Shown: in pieces, positions 1-8,767 of the stretch | How positions within the stretch are numbered: the stretch's first letter is position 1 | How the letters are laid out: each line of letters starts with the position of its first letter | Source: Mesorhizobium sp. ORS 3359 | GTDB lineage: Bacteria; Pseudomonadota; Alphaproteobacteria; Rhizobiales; Rhizobiaceae | Length of the DNA: 56,519 nt | Direction of reading: 5' to 3' | NCBI GenBank assembly: GCA_000824845.1 | Contig: CCNC01000076.1 | Span: forward strand, 1-56,519 | Translations under genes and position numbers: made by a program | The notes under the pieces: generated by a model | Told to the model about the DNA's origin: nothing | The model's database searches: none | Seen by the model: the letters and a program-made list of their open reading frames with translations, nothing else

Positions 1-20
1 ACATTTTCATCCCGCTCTAG
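1..20 (-). repeat. Short dispersed repeat, left copy (inverted relative to right end)
   Basis: The first 20 bases are the exact reverse complement of 56497-56516 (ctagagcgggatgaaaatgt). A perfect 20-mer at both window ends in opposite orientation is far beyond chance for 56 kb. Short intergenic repeats starting with a CTAGAGC-like head are common in rhizobial genomes (general knowledge). The integrase remnant starts within this copy. Confidence 0.6.
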
Positions 21-469
21 CCATCGACAGCAAGTTGCGCGGCTACGATCTCGTCAAGATCAAAATCGCCAACCTCGTGATAGGACCGGAAATCCGAACT
101 CGCGCGATGGTCGTCCAACAGAAGACCGGCCGACCTGTTCAGTTCGAGTTGATGAGCGATGCACGCTCCAGCCTTCTCGCATGGCTGGAGCGACGCGGCG
201 GTACAGTCGATGACTACGCGTTCCCGAGCAGGATCGATCCAGGGGCTCACATGAGCACAAGGCAGTATGCCCGTCTCGTCGACGAATGGGTCGAGGCGGT
301 CGGACTTCGACCAGAGGAATACGGAACCCATTCCCTGCGTCGCACCAAGGCCTCGATTATCTACAAAGCGACAGATTTGCTCGGCCATACCAAGATCGAG
401 AATACGGTCCGCTATCTGGGTATCGATGTCGAGGATGCTCTCGAACTTTCCGAGGCAACTGAGGTTTGA
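2..469 (+). pseudogene. Tyrosine recombinase/integrase remnant, 5'-truncated
   Basis: The frame is open from base 2 to the TGA at 467-469. Recognisable integrase sequence starts near base 17 (LAIDSKLRG). It then shows QQKTGRPVQFEL, FPSRI, STRQYARLVDEWV, the HSLRRTKAS motif with the catalytic His-x-x-Arg, and LGHTKIENTVRYLG with the nucleophilic Tyr. The N-terminal arm- and core-binding domains are missing, and the residues before LAIDSK are encoded by the dispersed repeat. Between IIYK and LLGHTK only ATD is left, where the family normally has about ten residues (a stretch like TKNLRAVQL). Truncation plus internal deletion make it very unlikely to be active. If the window is a contig, the missing 5' part could lie beyond the edge, but the join to repeat sequence argues for real truncation. 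Confidence 0.75.
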
Positions 470-909
470 TCAGGCACGGCTCCACTTCAGGAGTGGAGCC
501 GTGACCAACTTGCGCTGATCTCGGTCACAGGAGCCGACGTCGCCCAAACCTGAAAGCGGTAGCTTAGCGCTTGGTGCGAACCGTAATCGGAGGCGGGCAG
601 ACGGCCCATTTGAGACGATCTCTCAAGGCGATCAATCGCGTCAATGGTTTTGAGAGACGCGATGGCGAAGGCGTCTCCCAACAGAGTCAATTGCTGATCG
701 CGTGTATGCAGCGAGCCCGCAAAACTGCATCGCTCGAAGCTTGTCGCGCATGGTGATCCAAGCATCAAGTCTCGAGATCTTCTTCTTGCCTTGCTCAAGA
801 CCAAGCTGGGCCAAGGCGTTGGAGACAGGATCACCACGTTGTCTCCCGACAGAATGCTCCGCGCCCTCGATCTGCGGAAGCTATTCCTAGCCGAACCTGG
901 CCTCTTGGG
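470..909. other. 440-bp region without a recognisable gene
   Basis: Apart from the stem-loop at 478-500 I recognise nothing here. The minus strand is open for 116 codons (837 to 487), but I see no known domain and no convincing ribosome-binding site. It may be degenerate mobile-element DNA next to the integrase remnant. Confidence 0.4.
478..500 (+). terminator. Stem-loop after integrase remnant
   Basis: Perfect 9-bp arms, GGCTCCACT and AGTGGAGCC, flank a 5-base loop eight bases after the integrase stop codon. No T-tract follows, so intrinsic termination is uncertain. A second short pair, GTGACC (501-506) and GGTCAC (523-528), follows at once. Confidence 0.35.
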
Positions 910-2013
910 TCAGCCAACCATGAACCGCGAGCTGAAGGGGAGGCTTCCTGCTCCTACTGCCTTGGGTGAATGCTCGATGTTGCCCGCGACAGCGGCTATG
1001 TCAGGTACGGCCTGTTCGAGGTCCCGGCAGATTGCCTTGCAGACCGAATGCGGCGCGTAAGAGGACAGGACGACCGAACTTATCGGCACGAATTGCTTCA
1101 ACGCCGAGATCGATGACCTCATCTGCTCCACCAGTTCACGCTGCCATTCAATTTCCGCTTCGCCAAATGAAGGCCAGTCGGCTCCCCTTTCCCAGAGCGC
1201 GGATGTCTGTGTGCCTTGCTTCAAGATCTGCTGTTCCAGGCGCATAATGCCGACGTCATAACTTACTGCCGCGGCCGTGTTGTAGATCTGATGATTGAGG
1301 ATCAACCGGCTGTGGAGGCGAGCACCGAGATAGAAGAAGAGGTAGTCCGAAAGGTTCTTGGCCACGCCAAACATGCTTTCGCCGCCGGCCGCGGCCGCGA
1401 TGTCGTTCTGGACGTAGACGGGATAGCCGATCTCCCTCTCGACCTCGTCCTGAAGCGCGTCAAACCGCTCGCGAGCAGCCCTGGGCGTCAGCTCGAGCTC
1501 CGCCTTGTCCTCAGGCAAGGCCAGGCCGATGCCGGCGATACGCGAATGAAGATGCTGCGGCAGATCAGAGATGGCCTTGGCGATTGCGCTCATGAATTGC
1601 GGATGGTTGGTGTCCTGCGCTGTGGCGGAGAACGGCAGCACCGCATGGGAGCGGACAGTACCGACGAAGTCTACCAAGACAACTTCCACTTGCCGGTGGC
1701 CGACGCTGATTCCGACCGAATAGGCGCCCTCAGGGTTGAGCGAAAGCGGCACAGTCGGCGGGCCGACCCGGCCGCGCTGGGCTTCGCCCTTGGCGATCAG
1801 CCCCTCCTGCTCGAGCGAGCGGACGATGACGGAGACCGTCTGCGCCGATAGACCCGTTCGCTCGCCGATTTCGAGACGGGTAATGTCCTTGCTCTGGAGC
1901 AGCAGCGACAGGACCAGGCGCTCGTTGTAGCTGCGCACACTGACGGCATTGAGCCCGCTGGCGCGGTCCGCAATCCGCAACGGGTTGGGCGGCGCAAAGC
2001 GCATATCAGGCAT
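910..2013 (-). CDS. ROK-family transcriptional regulator
   Basis: A 367-residue protein with a winged helix-turn-helix at about residues 43-90 (TRLEIGERTGLSAQTVSVIV) and a ROK sugar-kinase-like domain after about residue 115, including GIGLALPE and QNDIAAAAGGE. ROK repressors of the NagC/XylR/Mlc type sense a sugar or sugar phosphate. The cysteine-rich zinc motif (CxCGxxGC) usual in the family is absent; the only cysteines are in the C-terminal part, so sugar binding may be altered or lost. The ATG at 2013 is preceded by GAGAGGAC. It lies 47 bp downstream of the esterase gene 2061-2711 on the same strand, so the two probably form an operon. I infer that it controls the divergent ABC importer. 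Confidence 0.9.
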   Translation of the reverse strand: MPDMRFAPPNPLRIADRASGLNAVSVRSYNERLVLSLLLQSKDITRLEIGERTGLSAQTVSVIVRSLEQEGLIAKGEAQRGRVGPPTVPLSLNPEGAYSVGISVGHRQVEVVLVDFVGTVRSHAVLPFSATAQDTNHPQFMSAIAKAISDLPQHLHSRIAGIGLALPEDKAELELTPRAARERFDALQDEVEREIGYPVYVQNDIAAAAGGESMFGVAKNLSDYLFFYLGARLHSRLILNHQIYNTAAAVSYDVGIMRLEQQILKQGTQTSALWERGADWPSFGEAEIEWQRELVEQMRSSISALKQFVPISSVVLSSYAPHSVCKAICRDLEQAVPDIAAVAGNIEHSPKAVGAGSLPFSSRFMVG

Positions 2014-2060
2014 GGTGCGTCCTCTCGCGATCGATCGTGCGGGACACCCGAATGCCGTCT

Positions 2061-2711
2061 TTATCTGTCATCCGCCCACCCGATTGCTTCGACTTCGCGG
2101 GCTAGCGCACGGCCAAGCGACGCATGCGCCTGTCCGTTGATGTGGAATCCATCGAGCGGATCGCAGCTGACGACCGAGCCCGCGTCGAAGAAATGCACTT
2201 CGAGCGAATCGGCGATGATCTCGAATTCGAGCGCCAACTGCCGCGATTTCGCGGGCGCTCCGGCGAAGATCGACCGCCATTCCTTGATGTCGTCAAGCAT
2301 CGGCGGGGGAGAGACGATCATGATCTCAGGCACGCTGCCGCGCGGGCCGGGTTTCAGTTCCTTGATGTCGTAGACCAGGCAGCCCATGGCCATGGCGACT
2401 TCCGAGGCCGGCTGGTTGAAGCGCGCCTTGAGATCGTTGGTGCCAAGCATGATGATGACGAGATCGAGAACAGCATGGCTCTGAAGGCAGGGCCTGAGGT
2501 AAGTGCGCCCATTCTTGTGGGCGCCCTCGATGGGATCATCGCGTACCGTCGTGCGGCCGCTGAGGCCTTCCTCGATGACATGCCAGCCGGCGCCCAGCTC
2601 CCTCGCCATCACACCGGGCCAGCGTTCGGCCGGACCGTAGCGCTCAAGCGGCGTTCCGCCTGGCACCTGTCCATGCGTGTTGGAGTCGCCGTAGCACAAG
2701 ACCGATCGCAT
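2061..2711 (-). CDS. SGNH/GDSL-family hydrolase (esterase) A
   Basis: A 216-residue cytoplasmic-type SGNH hydrolase; no signal peptide is visible. Block I is CYGDSNT with the catalytic Ser, the oxyanion Gly lies around EGLSGRTT, block III is MLGTNDL with the Asn, and block V is DGFH, supplying the catalytic Asp-x-x-His. The ATG at 2711 has GGAGAGGAGC directly upstream and is preferred over an in-frame extension to 2834. It resembles arylesterases and acetyl esterases, removing acyl groups from small substrates or sugars. It is a clear paralogue of 7759-8439 (shared HVIEEGLS-RTT, LDLVI-MLGTND). It pairs with the ROK gene downstream and diverges from the ABC importer, which suggests deacylation of an imported acylated sugar. 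Confidence 0.88.
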   Translation of the reverse strand: MRSVLCYGDSNTHGQVPGGTPLERYGPAERWPGVMARELGAGWHVIEEGLSGRTTVRDDPIEGAHKNGRTYLRPCLQSHAVLDLVIIMLGTNDLKARFNQPASEVAMAMGCLVYDIKELKPGPRGSVPEIMIVSPPPMLDDIKEWRSIFAGAPAKSRQLALEFEIIADSLEVHFFDAGSVVSCDPLDGFHINGQAHASLGRALAREVEAIGWADDR

Positions 2712-3105
2712 GCTCCTCTCCGATCCAGCCAAGGTTGTGATTTGCGGAAATGGCGGACGACAGACATTCGTCCGTGTCCTGCAACCCTGCCATCTGGCGG
2801 AAAGGTAGCGCAAGGTGCAAAGATAATCCATCACTCTGAATAATTATTGACAGCCCGCCGGATCAATGATTGAACTTTGCCTGGGAGGAATGCCCCGAAC
2901 CTTTTGCGCCGACCGGCTGCCATGACCCATGGCGGCAACGATGGAGCTTTGTCTCCGGTGGCCATGCGCGCGGGTTGAACAATGAACTGAAGCAGTGCCG
3001 GGCTCGCCGCGGCAGGTGCGGCGCTTGGCCATGGCCGGACGCCGATGGGGAAAGTCGTGACCCTGATCACCAGGGTTCGTGGAGCTTGAGAAGGAGGATG
3101 GCTCA
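2712..3105. promoter_or_regulatory. Divergent promoter region, esterase/ROK versus ABC importer
   Basis: A 394-bp divergent intergenic region. It contains a TTGACA hexamer at 2847-2852 without a good -10 partner, and an 11-base palindrome TCAATGATTGA at 2863-2873, a possible operator for the ROK protein. No other gene is evident. Confidence 0.4.
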
Positions 3106-4179
3106 GTGAGACGGATTATCCAATCAATCGCAGCGGCAGTGATCGCGACCACCATGTGGTGTGCTCCCTCATTCGCCGACGACGTATCGCTGCTTGACGG
3201 GGTTACCGCCCGTGGCGGCGATAATCCGACGGTGGAAGCGGGGAAATTCAAGAAGGACCCGCCCTGGGTCATCGGTATGAGCCATTTCGGCGTCAACGCG
3301 AACACCTGGACGGTGCAGGTCGCGCATGAGGCCGAGGCCGCCGCCGCAAAGGACAAGCGCATAGCCAAATTCATCCTGCTCGACGCCGGCTTCGACCAGA
3401 AGAAGCAGGTCGCCGATATCGAGGACCTGATCGCCCAGAAGGTCGATGCCATCATCGTCCAGCCGGTCACGTCGACGTCGGCGGACGCCAGCATTGCCAA
3501 GGCCGTGGCGGCGGGCATTCCGGTCATCGTGCATACCGGACGCATCGAGAGCGACGCCTTCACCACCGAAATCCAGGGCGGCGCCGAGCATTTCGGCAAG
3601 GTGATGGGCGACTTCCTGGTCAAGGAGCTTGGTGGCAAGGGCAATATCTGGGTGCTGCGCGGGCTCGCCGGCCATCCGGAAGACACCAACCGCTACAACG
3701 GCCTGCTGCAGGCGCTGAAGGGAACCGACGTCAAGATCATCGCCGAGGAGCATGGCGACTGGCAGTACGACAAGGCCAAGAAGCTCTGCGAGACGCTCTA
3801 CCTGAACAATCCCGAGGTCGACGGCATCTGGTCTTCGGGCGCCGACATGACGCGCGCCTGCGTCGACGTCTTCAAGCAGTTCGGCGCCAAGATCCCGCCG
3901 ATCACCGGCGAAGGCAACAACGGCTTCTTCGGCCAGTGGATCGCCGACGGCTTCAAGTCGATCTCGGCGGAATACAGCCCGGCCCAGGGCGCGGCCGGCA
4001 TCCGCGCCGCCGTTGCCCTGCTCGAAGGCAAGGAACTGAAGAAGCATTACGACTACAACCCGCCCGGCTGGGACATCGAGAAGGTCAAGAAATACTATCG
4101 CGACGATCTCTCGGCTAATGTCTGGTGGCCCTCGGAGCTGCCCGAAGACAAGCTCAAGGAATTCTACGCCAAGAAGTAA
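3106..4179 (+). CDS. Sugar ABC transporter substrate-binding protein (RbsB type)
   Basis: A 357-residue periplasmic binding protein of the Peripla_BP_4 (ribose/autoinducer-type) family. The GTG at 3106 is preceded by AAGGAGG at 3091-3097 and starts a clean signal peptide: RR, a hydrophobic core, then cleavage near SFA-DD after about residue 24. The mature part has the repeated two-lobe pattern, with IVQPVTSTSAD and AVAAGIPVIVHTGR in lobe 1, GGKGNIWVLRG and NNPEVDGIWSSGADM in lobe 2, and TGEGNNGFFGQW near the hinge. It is the first gene of a four-gene importer operon. The ligand is unknown; a pentose, polyol or acylated sugar would fit the two flanking esterases. Confidence 0.92.
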   Translation: MRRIIQSIAAAVIATTMWCAPSFADDVSLLDGVTARGGDNPTVEAGKFKKDPPWVIGMSHFGVNANTWTVQVAHEAEAAAAKDKRIAKFILLDAGFDQKKQVADIEDLIAQKVDAIIVQPVTSTSADASIAKAVAAGIPVIVHTGRIESDAFTTEIQGGAEHFGKVMGDFLVKELGGKGNIWVLRGLAGHPEDTNRYNGLLQALKGTDVKIIAEEHGDWQYDKAKKLCETLYLNNPEVDGIWSSGADMTRACVDVFKQFGAKIPPITGEGNNGFFGQWIADGFKSISAEYSPAQGAAGIRAAVALLEGKELKKHYDYNPPGWDIEKVKKYYRDDLSANVWWPSELPEDKLKEFYAKK

Positions 4180-4189
4180 AGGCGGCGCC

Positions 4190-5788
4190 ATGGTGGCGCG
4201 GGCGGCGGAGACGCGGGCCCGCGCCACCGAATTCCCTGAACGCAGCGGTGCTTGTTTCGTGAAAACCCTTGTCGAAATGTCGGATATCCGAAAAGCGTTC
4301 GCCGGCACGGCGGCGCTGAAGGGCGTCTCGATCGGACTCCAATCCGGCTCCGTCCATGCGTTGATGGGCGAGAATGGCGCCGGCAAATCGACGCTGATGA
4401 AGATCCTCGCCGGTGTCCACCAGCCGGATAGCGGCGCCATCCTGCGCGACGGGCGCCAGGTCGCCTTCCACAGACCGAGGGATGCCCTGGAAGCCGGCAT
4501 CTCGACCGTATTCCAGGAACTGTCGCTGCTGCCCAATTTGACGATCGCCGAAAACATGTTTCTCGGCCGGGAGCCGACCACCGCTTTCGGCGGGGTCGAC
4601 CATCGGCGCATGCGGTGCGAGGCGGGCAAGGCGCTTGCCGAGCTTGGCCTCACGCTCGATCCGGGCACGTTGGTCTCGATGCTCAGCATCGCGGAACGGC
4701 AGTTCGTCGAGATCGCGCACGGCATCATGACCGACGCCAGCGTGTTCATCCTCGACGAGCCGACAGCCGCGCTCAATGCCGCCGATGTCGAGGTGCTGAA
4801 CCGCCACATCCGCAGGCTGAAGGATGAGGGCAAGGCGGTGGTCTACATTTCGCACCGCATGGATGAGATCTTCGCCATCTGCGACACCGTAACGGTCCTG
4901 AAGGACGGCGAGCTCGTCGGCACCAGACCGCTCGCCGAGATCACGCCGGCGACCCTGATCGCAATGATGGTCGGTCGGGAACTGGCCGACCTCTTTCCCC
5001 AGCGAGGCGATGCCTCCGGCCCTGTCATGCTTTCGGTCGAGGATTTCCGGATCACCGAGCGCTCCAAAGCGTTTTCGCTGGAGCTCAGCCGCGGCGAAAT
5101 CGTCGCGCTGGCCGGCCTGGAGGGGCAGGGCCAGCAACGTTTCCTGCGTTCGCTGGTCGGTCAATATCACCCCTTCGCCGGCCGGGTGACGATCAAGGGC
5201 AAGTCGCTGCCCTTGCCGGTATCGCCCGGCGGCGGCGTGCGCCGGCTGCAGGCGATGGGCGTCGGCTTCGTTCCGGAGGATCGCAAGGAAGACGGGCTAT
5301 TCCTCGGCCTTTCGGTGGCGCATAACATTGCCGCGGCGCTTCATTCGAGGCGGTCGGAACTGGCGCGGGCCGCCGGCTATCAGCAGCGGATCGCCGACAC
5401 GATGTCGAGCCTTGCCGTGAAGGCCAGCGGCCCGGGCGCCGCCGTCGGCACGCTGTCCGGCGGCAACCAGCAGAAGGTGCTGCTCGGCCGCTACCTTGCC
5501 GCCGACATCGACATCCTGCTCGTCGAGGAACCGACGCGCGGGGTCGACATCGGCGCGAAGTCAGAGATCTACCGGCTGCTGCGCGATTTTGCCCGCAAAG
5601 GCGGCGCGGTGCTTGTGCTGTCGCGCGAGACGGTCGAGCTGATCGGGCTCTGCGACCGGATCTGCGTCGTCCACAATGACACGATCGTGAAGGAAATGCC
5701 GGCGGCCGACGCCACGGAGCACAACATCCTCGACGCGGCGCTCGGCGCCAATGGGGAGGCGAATGGGGAGGGAGGTGAGCGCCGATGA
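4190..5788 (+). CDS. Sugar ABC transporter ATP-binding protein (RbsA type, two NBDs)
   Basis: About 532 residues with two nucleotide-binding domains in tandem. NBD1 has Walker A GENGAGKST, a degenerate signature (LSIAERQFVEIA) and Walker B FILDEPTAAL. NBD2 has a degenerate Walker A (GLEGQGQQ, lacking GKS), signature LSGGNQQKVLLG and Walker B LLVEEPTRGVD. Asymmetry of this kind is typical of RbsA/MglA/XylG ATPases. I chose the ATG at 4190, ten bases after the binding-protein stop; a GTG at 4259, just before the conserved KTLVEMSDIRKAF, is an alternative that removes a non-conserved 23-residue leader. The last codons overlap the first permease gene (ATGA at 5785). Confidence 0.92.
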   Translation: MVARAAETRARATEFPERSGACFVKTLVEMSDIRKAFAGTAALKGVSIGLQSGSVHALMGENGAGKSTLMKILAGVHQPDSGAILRDGRQVAFHRPRDALEAGISTVFQELSLLPNLTIAENMFLGREPTTAFGGVDHRRMRCEAGKALAELGLTLDPGTLVSMLSIAERQFVEIAHGIMTDASVFILDEPTAALNAADVEVLNRHIRRLKDEGKAVVYISHRMDEIFAICDTVTVLKDGELVGTRPLAEITPATLIAMMVGRELADLFPQRGDASGPVMLSVEDFRITERSKAFSLELSRGEIVALAGLEGQGQQRFLRSLVGQYHPFAGRVTIKGKSLPLPVSPGGGVRRLQAMGVGFVPEDRKEDGLFLGLSVAHNIAAALHSRRSELARAAGYQQRIADTMSSLAVKASGPGAAVGTLSGGNQQKVLLGRYLAADIDILLVEEPTRGVDIGAKSEIYRLLRDFARKGGAVLVLSRETVELIGLCDRICVVHNDTIVKEMPAADATEHNILDAALGANGEANGEGGERR

Positions 5789-6747
5789 CAGCCATCAGCC
5801 GACGCCTGACGGGCGCGAGAGGATCGCGGCAAGGCATGTGGATGCTGCCGTTGCTCATCGCGCTGGCCATCGCGCTCTGGCTCAGCCTCGAGACGGCGCA
5901 GTTCCTCAACGGAGAGAACCTGCTCAATCTGGTGCCGCAGGCGATGCCGCTCGTCATCACGGCGGTCGGCCAGATGTTCGTCATCCTGCTCGGCGGGCTC
6001 GACCTTTCGGTCGGGTCGATGATCAGCTTCACGACGGCGGTGCTCGCGCTTGGCGGACCGGCCTGGGTGCTGATTCCGGCCGTGTTCGTGCTGGCCGCGC
6101 TGGTCGGCTTCAGCAACGGCTTCATCATCACACGCTTCAACGTGCATCCGATCATCGCGACGCTGTCGACGCAGTACATTCTGCTCGGGATCACGCGGGT
6201 GCTGCGGCCGGTTTCGGGCGGCACGGTGCCGGATATCGTCATCAGCGCCGTGGCTGGATCCATCCTCGGAGTACCGATGCCGGTGTTCTGGGGCATCTTC
6301 ACGCTCGCGGTCGCTTGGAAGCTGCTCTACGGCTTGCGCTTCGGGCTGCACCTTTTCGCGATCGGCGGCGGCGTGGCCTCCGGCGTGGAGGATGCGGCGC
6401 ATAATTTCGGCATCGCCGACCGGCGCAACATCGTGCTCGCCTATGTGATCTGCGCCTGCTTCGCGGCGCTTGCCGGCATCTTCCTCGCCGGGCGCATCGT
6501 CTCGGGCGACCCGAATGTCGGGCTGCTCTTCGAGCTCGACGCGATCACGGCCGTGGCCATCGGCGGCACCCAGCTTTCCGGCGGCATCGGCAGCCTGCAC
6601 GGGACTGTGATCGGGGCGCTCGTCATGGCGCTGCTCGCCAACGGCATGAACCTGACGAACGTGTCGCCCTTCATCCAGACCACCATCAAGGGAGCGATCC
6701 TGCTTCTGGTGGTCGCCCTGCAGTCGCGCAAGAAAATGGGGTTGTAA
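5785..6747 (+). CDS. Sugar ABC transporter permease 1 (RbsC type)
   Basis: A 320-residue inner-membrane permease of the BPD_transp_2 family, mostly hydrophobic helices. Family features include GQMFVILLGGLDLSVGS near residue 70 and GGTQLSGGIGSLHGTVIGA near residue 260, the latter being the region that contacts the ATPase. The start ATG overlaps the stop codon of the ATPase gene (ATGA), which indicates translational coupling. It is followed after one base by a second, different permease, so the pore is probably a heterodimer. Confidence 0.92.
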   Translation: MTAISRRLTGARGSRQGMWMLPLLIALAIALWLSLETAQFLNGENLLNLVPQAMPLVITAVGQMFVILLGGLDLSVGSMISFTTAVLALGGPAWVLIPAVFVLAALVGFSNGFIITRFNVHPIIATLSTQYILLGITRVLRPVSGGTVPDIVISAVAGSILGVPMPVFWGIFTLAVAWKLLYGLRFGLHLFAIGGGVASGVEDAAHNFGIADRRNIVLAYVICACFAALAGIFLAGRIVSGDPNVGLLFELDAITAVAIGGTQLSGGIGSLHGTVIGALVMALLANGMNLTNVSPFIQTTIKGAILLLVVALQSRKKMGL

Positions 6748-6748
6748 G

Positions 6749-7702
6749 GTGGCCGCCGCGCTCGCCAATCCCGTCATGCGCCGCCTGCTGCGCGTCCCGC
6801 CTGCCTATTACGTCTTTGCCGTGCTGCTCCTGGTCCTGTGGATCGCGCGGCCGAACATGCTCAATCTCAACATCATGGGCATATTCGTGCGCCAGATCGT
6901 GCCGCTCGGAATATTGGTGCTCGGCCAGCTTCTGGTGATGCGGGTGCGAAGCATCGACCTGTCGGGCGGCGGCGTCATCCTGCTCATCAACTACATCATT
7001 TCGTCCGGCGTCTTTCCCGGCGCCTCGATGGCGTTCTTCATTGTCCTGGCGCTGGCCATCGGGCTGGCCGTCGGGTTCTTCAACGGCCTGATGGTTGGGG
7101 TGAGGCGGGTCTCGGCCGTTATCGTCACGCTCGCGGTCGGCATCGTCCTGGTCGGGCTCGTGCAGTATCTGTCCAGCGGCAAGCCCCCTGGCGATGTGCC
7201 CAGCATGTTCGCCGACATCTACAACACCAAGCTCGGCCCGGCGCCGACGCCGGTGATCTTCTGGGTGGCGGTGTCGGCGGCGCTGTCGCTGTTCCTGTCG
7301 CGCACGGTTTTCGGCCGCTTCGTCACGTCCGTGGGCGAGAACGTGCAGGCGGCGCATTTCTCCGGCGTCCCGGTCGCTCGCACCGTGGTGCTCGCGCACA
7401 CGCTGGCAGGCCTGTTCGTTGGCATTGCCGCGCTGGTGCAGACAGCTTCGATCGCCGTCGGCAGCGTCAGGGTCGGGCTCGACCTGCCGATCCTAGCGGT
7501 CGCGGCGACCATCCTTGGCGGTGTCGTCTTCGGGCGCGGGGAAGGCGGGGTCTGGGGCCCCTTCTTCGGCGTGCTGTCGTTTGCGCTGCTGTTCGTGGTG
7601 ATGACCACTTTCGGCATCGATGAGCCCGGCAAGCTGATCGCACAGGGCCTCATCATCCTGCTCGCGGCGATCTTCTACGGCATCAGGCAAAGGTCGGGCT
7701 GA
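6749..7702 (+). CDS. Sugar ABC transporter permease 2 (RbsC type)
   Basis: A 317-residue permease of the same family as its upstream neighbour but clearly diverged. It has about eight to ten hydrophobic segments, LGQLLVMRVRSIDLSGGGVI near residue 55 and ILGGVVFGRGEGGVWGPFFG near residue 255. Translation starts at GTG 6749, one base after the permease 1 stop codon. Two distinct permeases with one fused ATPase is a known variant of rhizobial CUT2-type importers. Confidence 0.92.
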   Translation: MAAALANPVMRRLLRVPPAYYVFAVLLLVLWIARPNMLNLNIMGIFVRQIVPLGILVLGQLLVMRVRSIDLSGGGVILLINYIISSGVFPGASMAFFIVLALAIGLAVGFFNGLMVGVRRVSAVIVTLAVGIVLVGLVQYLSSGKPPGDVPSMFADIYNTKLGPAPTPVIFWVAVSAALSLFLSRTVFGRFVTSVGENVQAAHFSGVPVARTVVLAHTLAGLFVGIAALVQTASIAVGSVRVGLDLPILAVAATILGGVVFGRGEGGVWGPFFGVLSFALLFVVMTTFGIDEPGKLIAQGLIILLAAIFYGIRQRSG

Positions 7703-7758
7703 GCGAGCGAGTTCGGAGCAGCCAACAGTCAATCGCATAGGGAAAATGGATTGGAGAC

Positions 7759-8439
7759 ATGACCAAAAGATCGATTTTATGTTTTGGGGATTCGCTGACC
7801 TGGGGCTGGATTCCGGTCATCGAGGGATCGCCGACGCATCGCTACGCCTATGAGGATCGCTGGACGGGAGCGATGGCCTCGCATCTCGGCGACGGGTACC
7901 ATGTGATCGAGGAGGGGTTGAGCGCCCGCACCACGAGCCTCGACGATCCCAACGATCCGCGCCTGAACGGCAGCGCCTATCTGCCCTCGGCGATCGCCAG
8001 CCACCTACCGCTCGACCTCGTCATCGTCATGCTCGGCACCAACGACACCAAGTCGTTCTTCCGCCGCACGCCCTATGAAATCGCCAACGGCATGGCCAAG
8101 CTCGTCGGTCAGATCCTCACCAGCGCCGGCGGCGTCGGCACACCCTATCCTGCCCCGCAGGCGCTGGTGGTCGCGCCGCCGCCGCTGACGCCGATGCCGC
8201 ATCCCTTCTTCCAGGGCATGTTCGCGGGCGGCCATGAGAAGACGGCGGCGCTGGCGGCCGAATACCGCGCCATGGCCGATTTCGCGAAGGTCGATTTCCT
8301 TAATGCCGGAGATTTCATCACCACCGACGGCTGCGACGGCATCCACTTCACGTCTGAGAACAACCGCGACCTCGGCAAGGCGATAGCCGGCAAGGTCCAG
8401 GAGATCTTTGCGCGCCAGCCCGATCGAAAGGTTGCCTGA
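7759..8439 (+). CDS. SGNH/GDSL-family hydrolase (esterase) B
   Basis: A 226-residue SGNH hydrolase with CFGDSLTWG (Ser), HVIEEGLSARTT, VMLGTNDTK (Asn) and DGIHFT (Asp-x-x-His). It has no signal peptide, so it should act in the cytoplasm. The start ATG at 7759 follows TTGGAGAC. It lies 56 bp after permease 2 and probably ends the importer operon. It is paralogous to 2061-2711 on the other side of the operon, so the locus has two cytoplasmic esterases for one transporter, possibly for different acyl positions of one imported sugar (inference). Confidence 0.9.
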   Translation: MTKRSILCFGDSLTWGWIPVIEGSPTHRYAYEDRWTGAMASHLGDGYHVIEEGLSARTTSLDDPNDPRLNGSAYLPSAIASHLPLDLVIVMLGTNDTKSFFRRTPYEIANGMAKLVGQILTSAGGVGTPYPAPQALVVAPPPLTPMPHPFFQGMFAGGHEKTAALAAEYRAMADFAKVDFLNAGDFITTDGCDGIHFTSENNRDLGKAIAGKVQEIFARQPDRKVA

Positions 8440-8767
8440 GGGTTCAAGTGTCGCCGCGTATCGGCCCCTCCAGACCGATGCGCCGATTGCGGGACCGGCG
8501 CGGCACCGCCGGCCCGCATTTCACCTAGAAGCCGCCGTTCTGCTGTCGGCCCCAATTCGGACATCCGCCGATGCACCAAGCAGCGGTAGCTACCGCACCA
8601 GTACGCGGCCCGGTCAGGGATGGCTTGGGCGCCATCTGCCAGACACCAGCAGGTTCGTCTGAGAATTGGGTTCGAGCGATTGAGCGCCGGAACCATACGG
8701 GACGATACGGGAAAGATCCCGATTTCTGCCCACGAAAAGCTTAACAAAATCAAATATTTGAGGTCGT
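8440..8767. other. Intergenic region outside the left island end
   Basis: No gene is recognised. It contains a perfect 14-bp palindrome GCGGTAGCTACCGC at 8583-8596. Near 8692-8710 a short tandem motif, ATACGGGA twice, has a weaker counterpart at the same distance from the right-hand repeat, so it may be an integrase arm site or part of a duplicated target. Composition becomes AT-rich towards 8760. Confidence 0.4.

Noticed and set aside
487..837. 116-codon minus-strand open frame after the integrase remnant
   Set aside because: No known domain, no ribosome site and it runs through the stem-loop region; kept only as unassigned DNA.
3169..4833. 554-codon minus-strand open frame
   Set aside because: It lies opposite the binding-protein and ATPase genes; no domain or ribosome site.
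555..8591. Shared 10-mer AGCGGTAGCT at 555-564 and 8582-8591
   Set aside because: A single 10-base match in 56 kb is expected by chance; alignment beyond it is poor.
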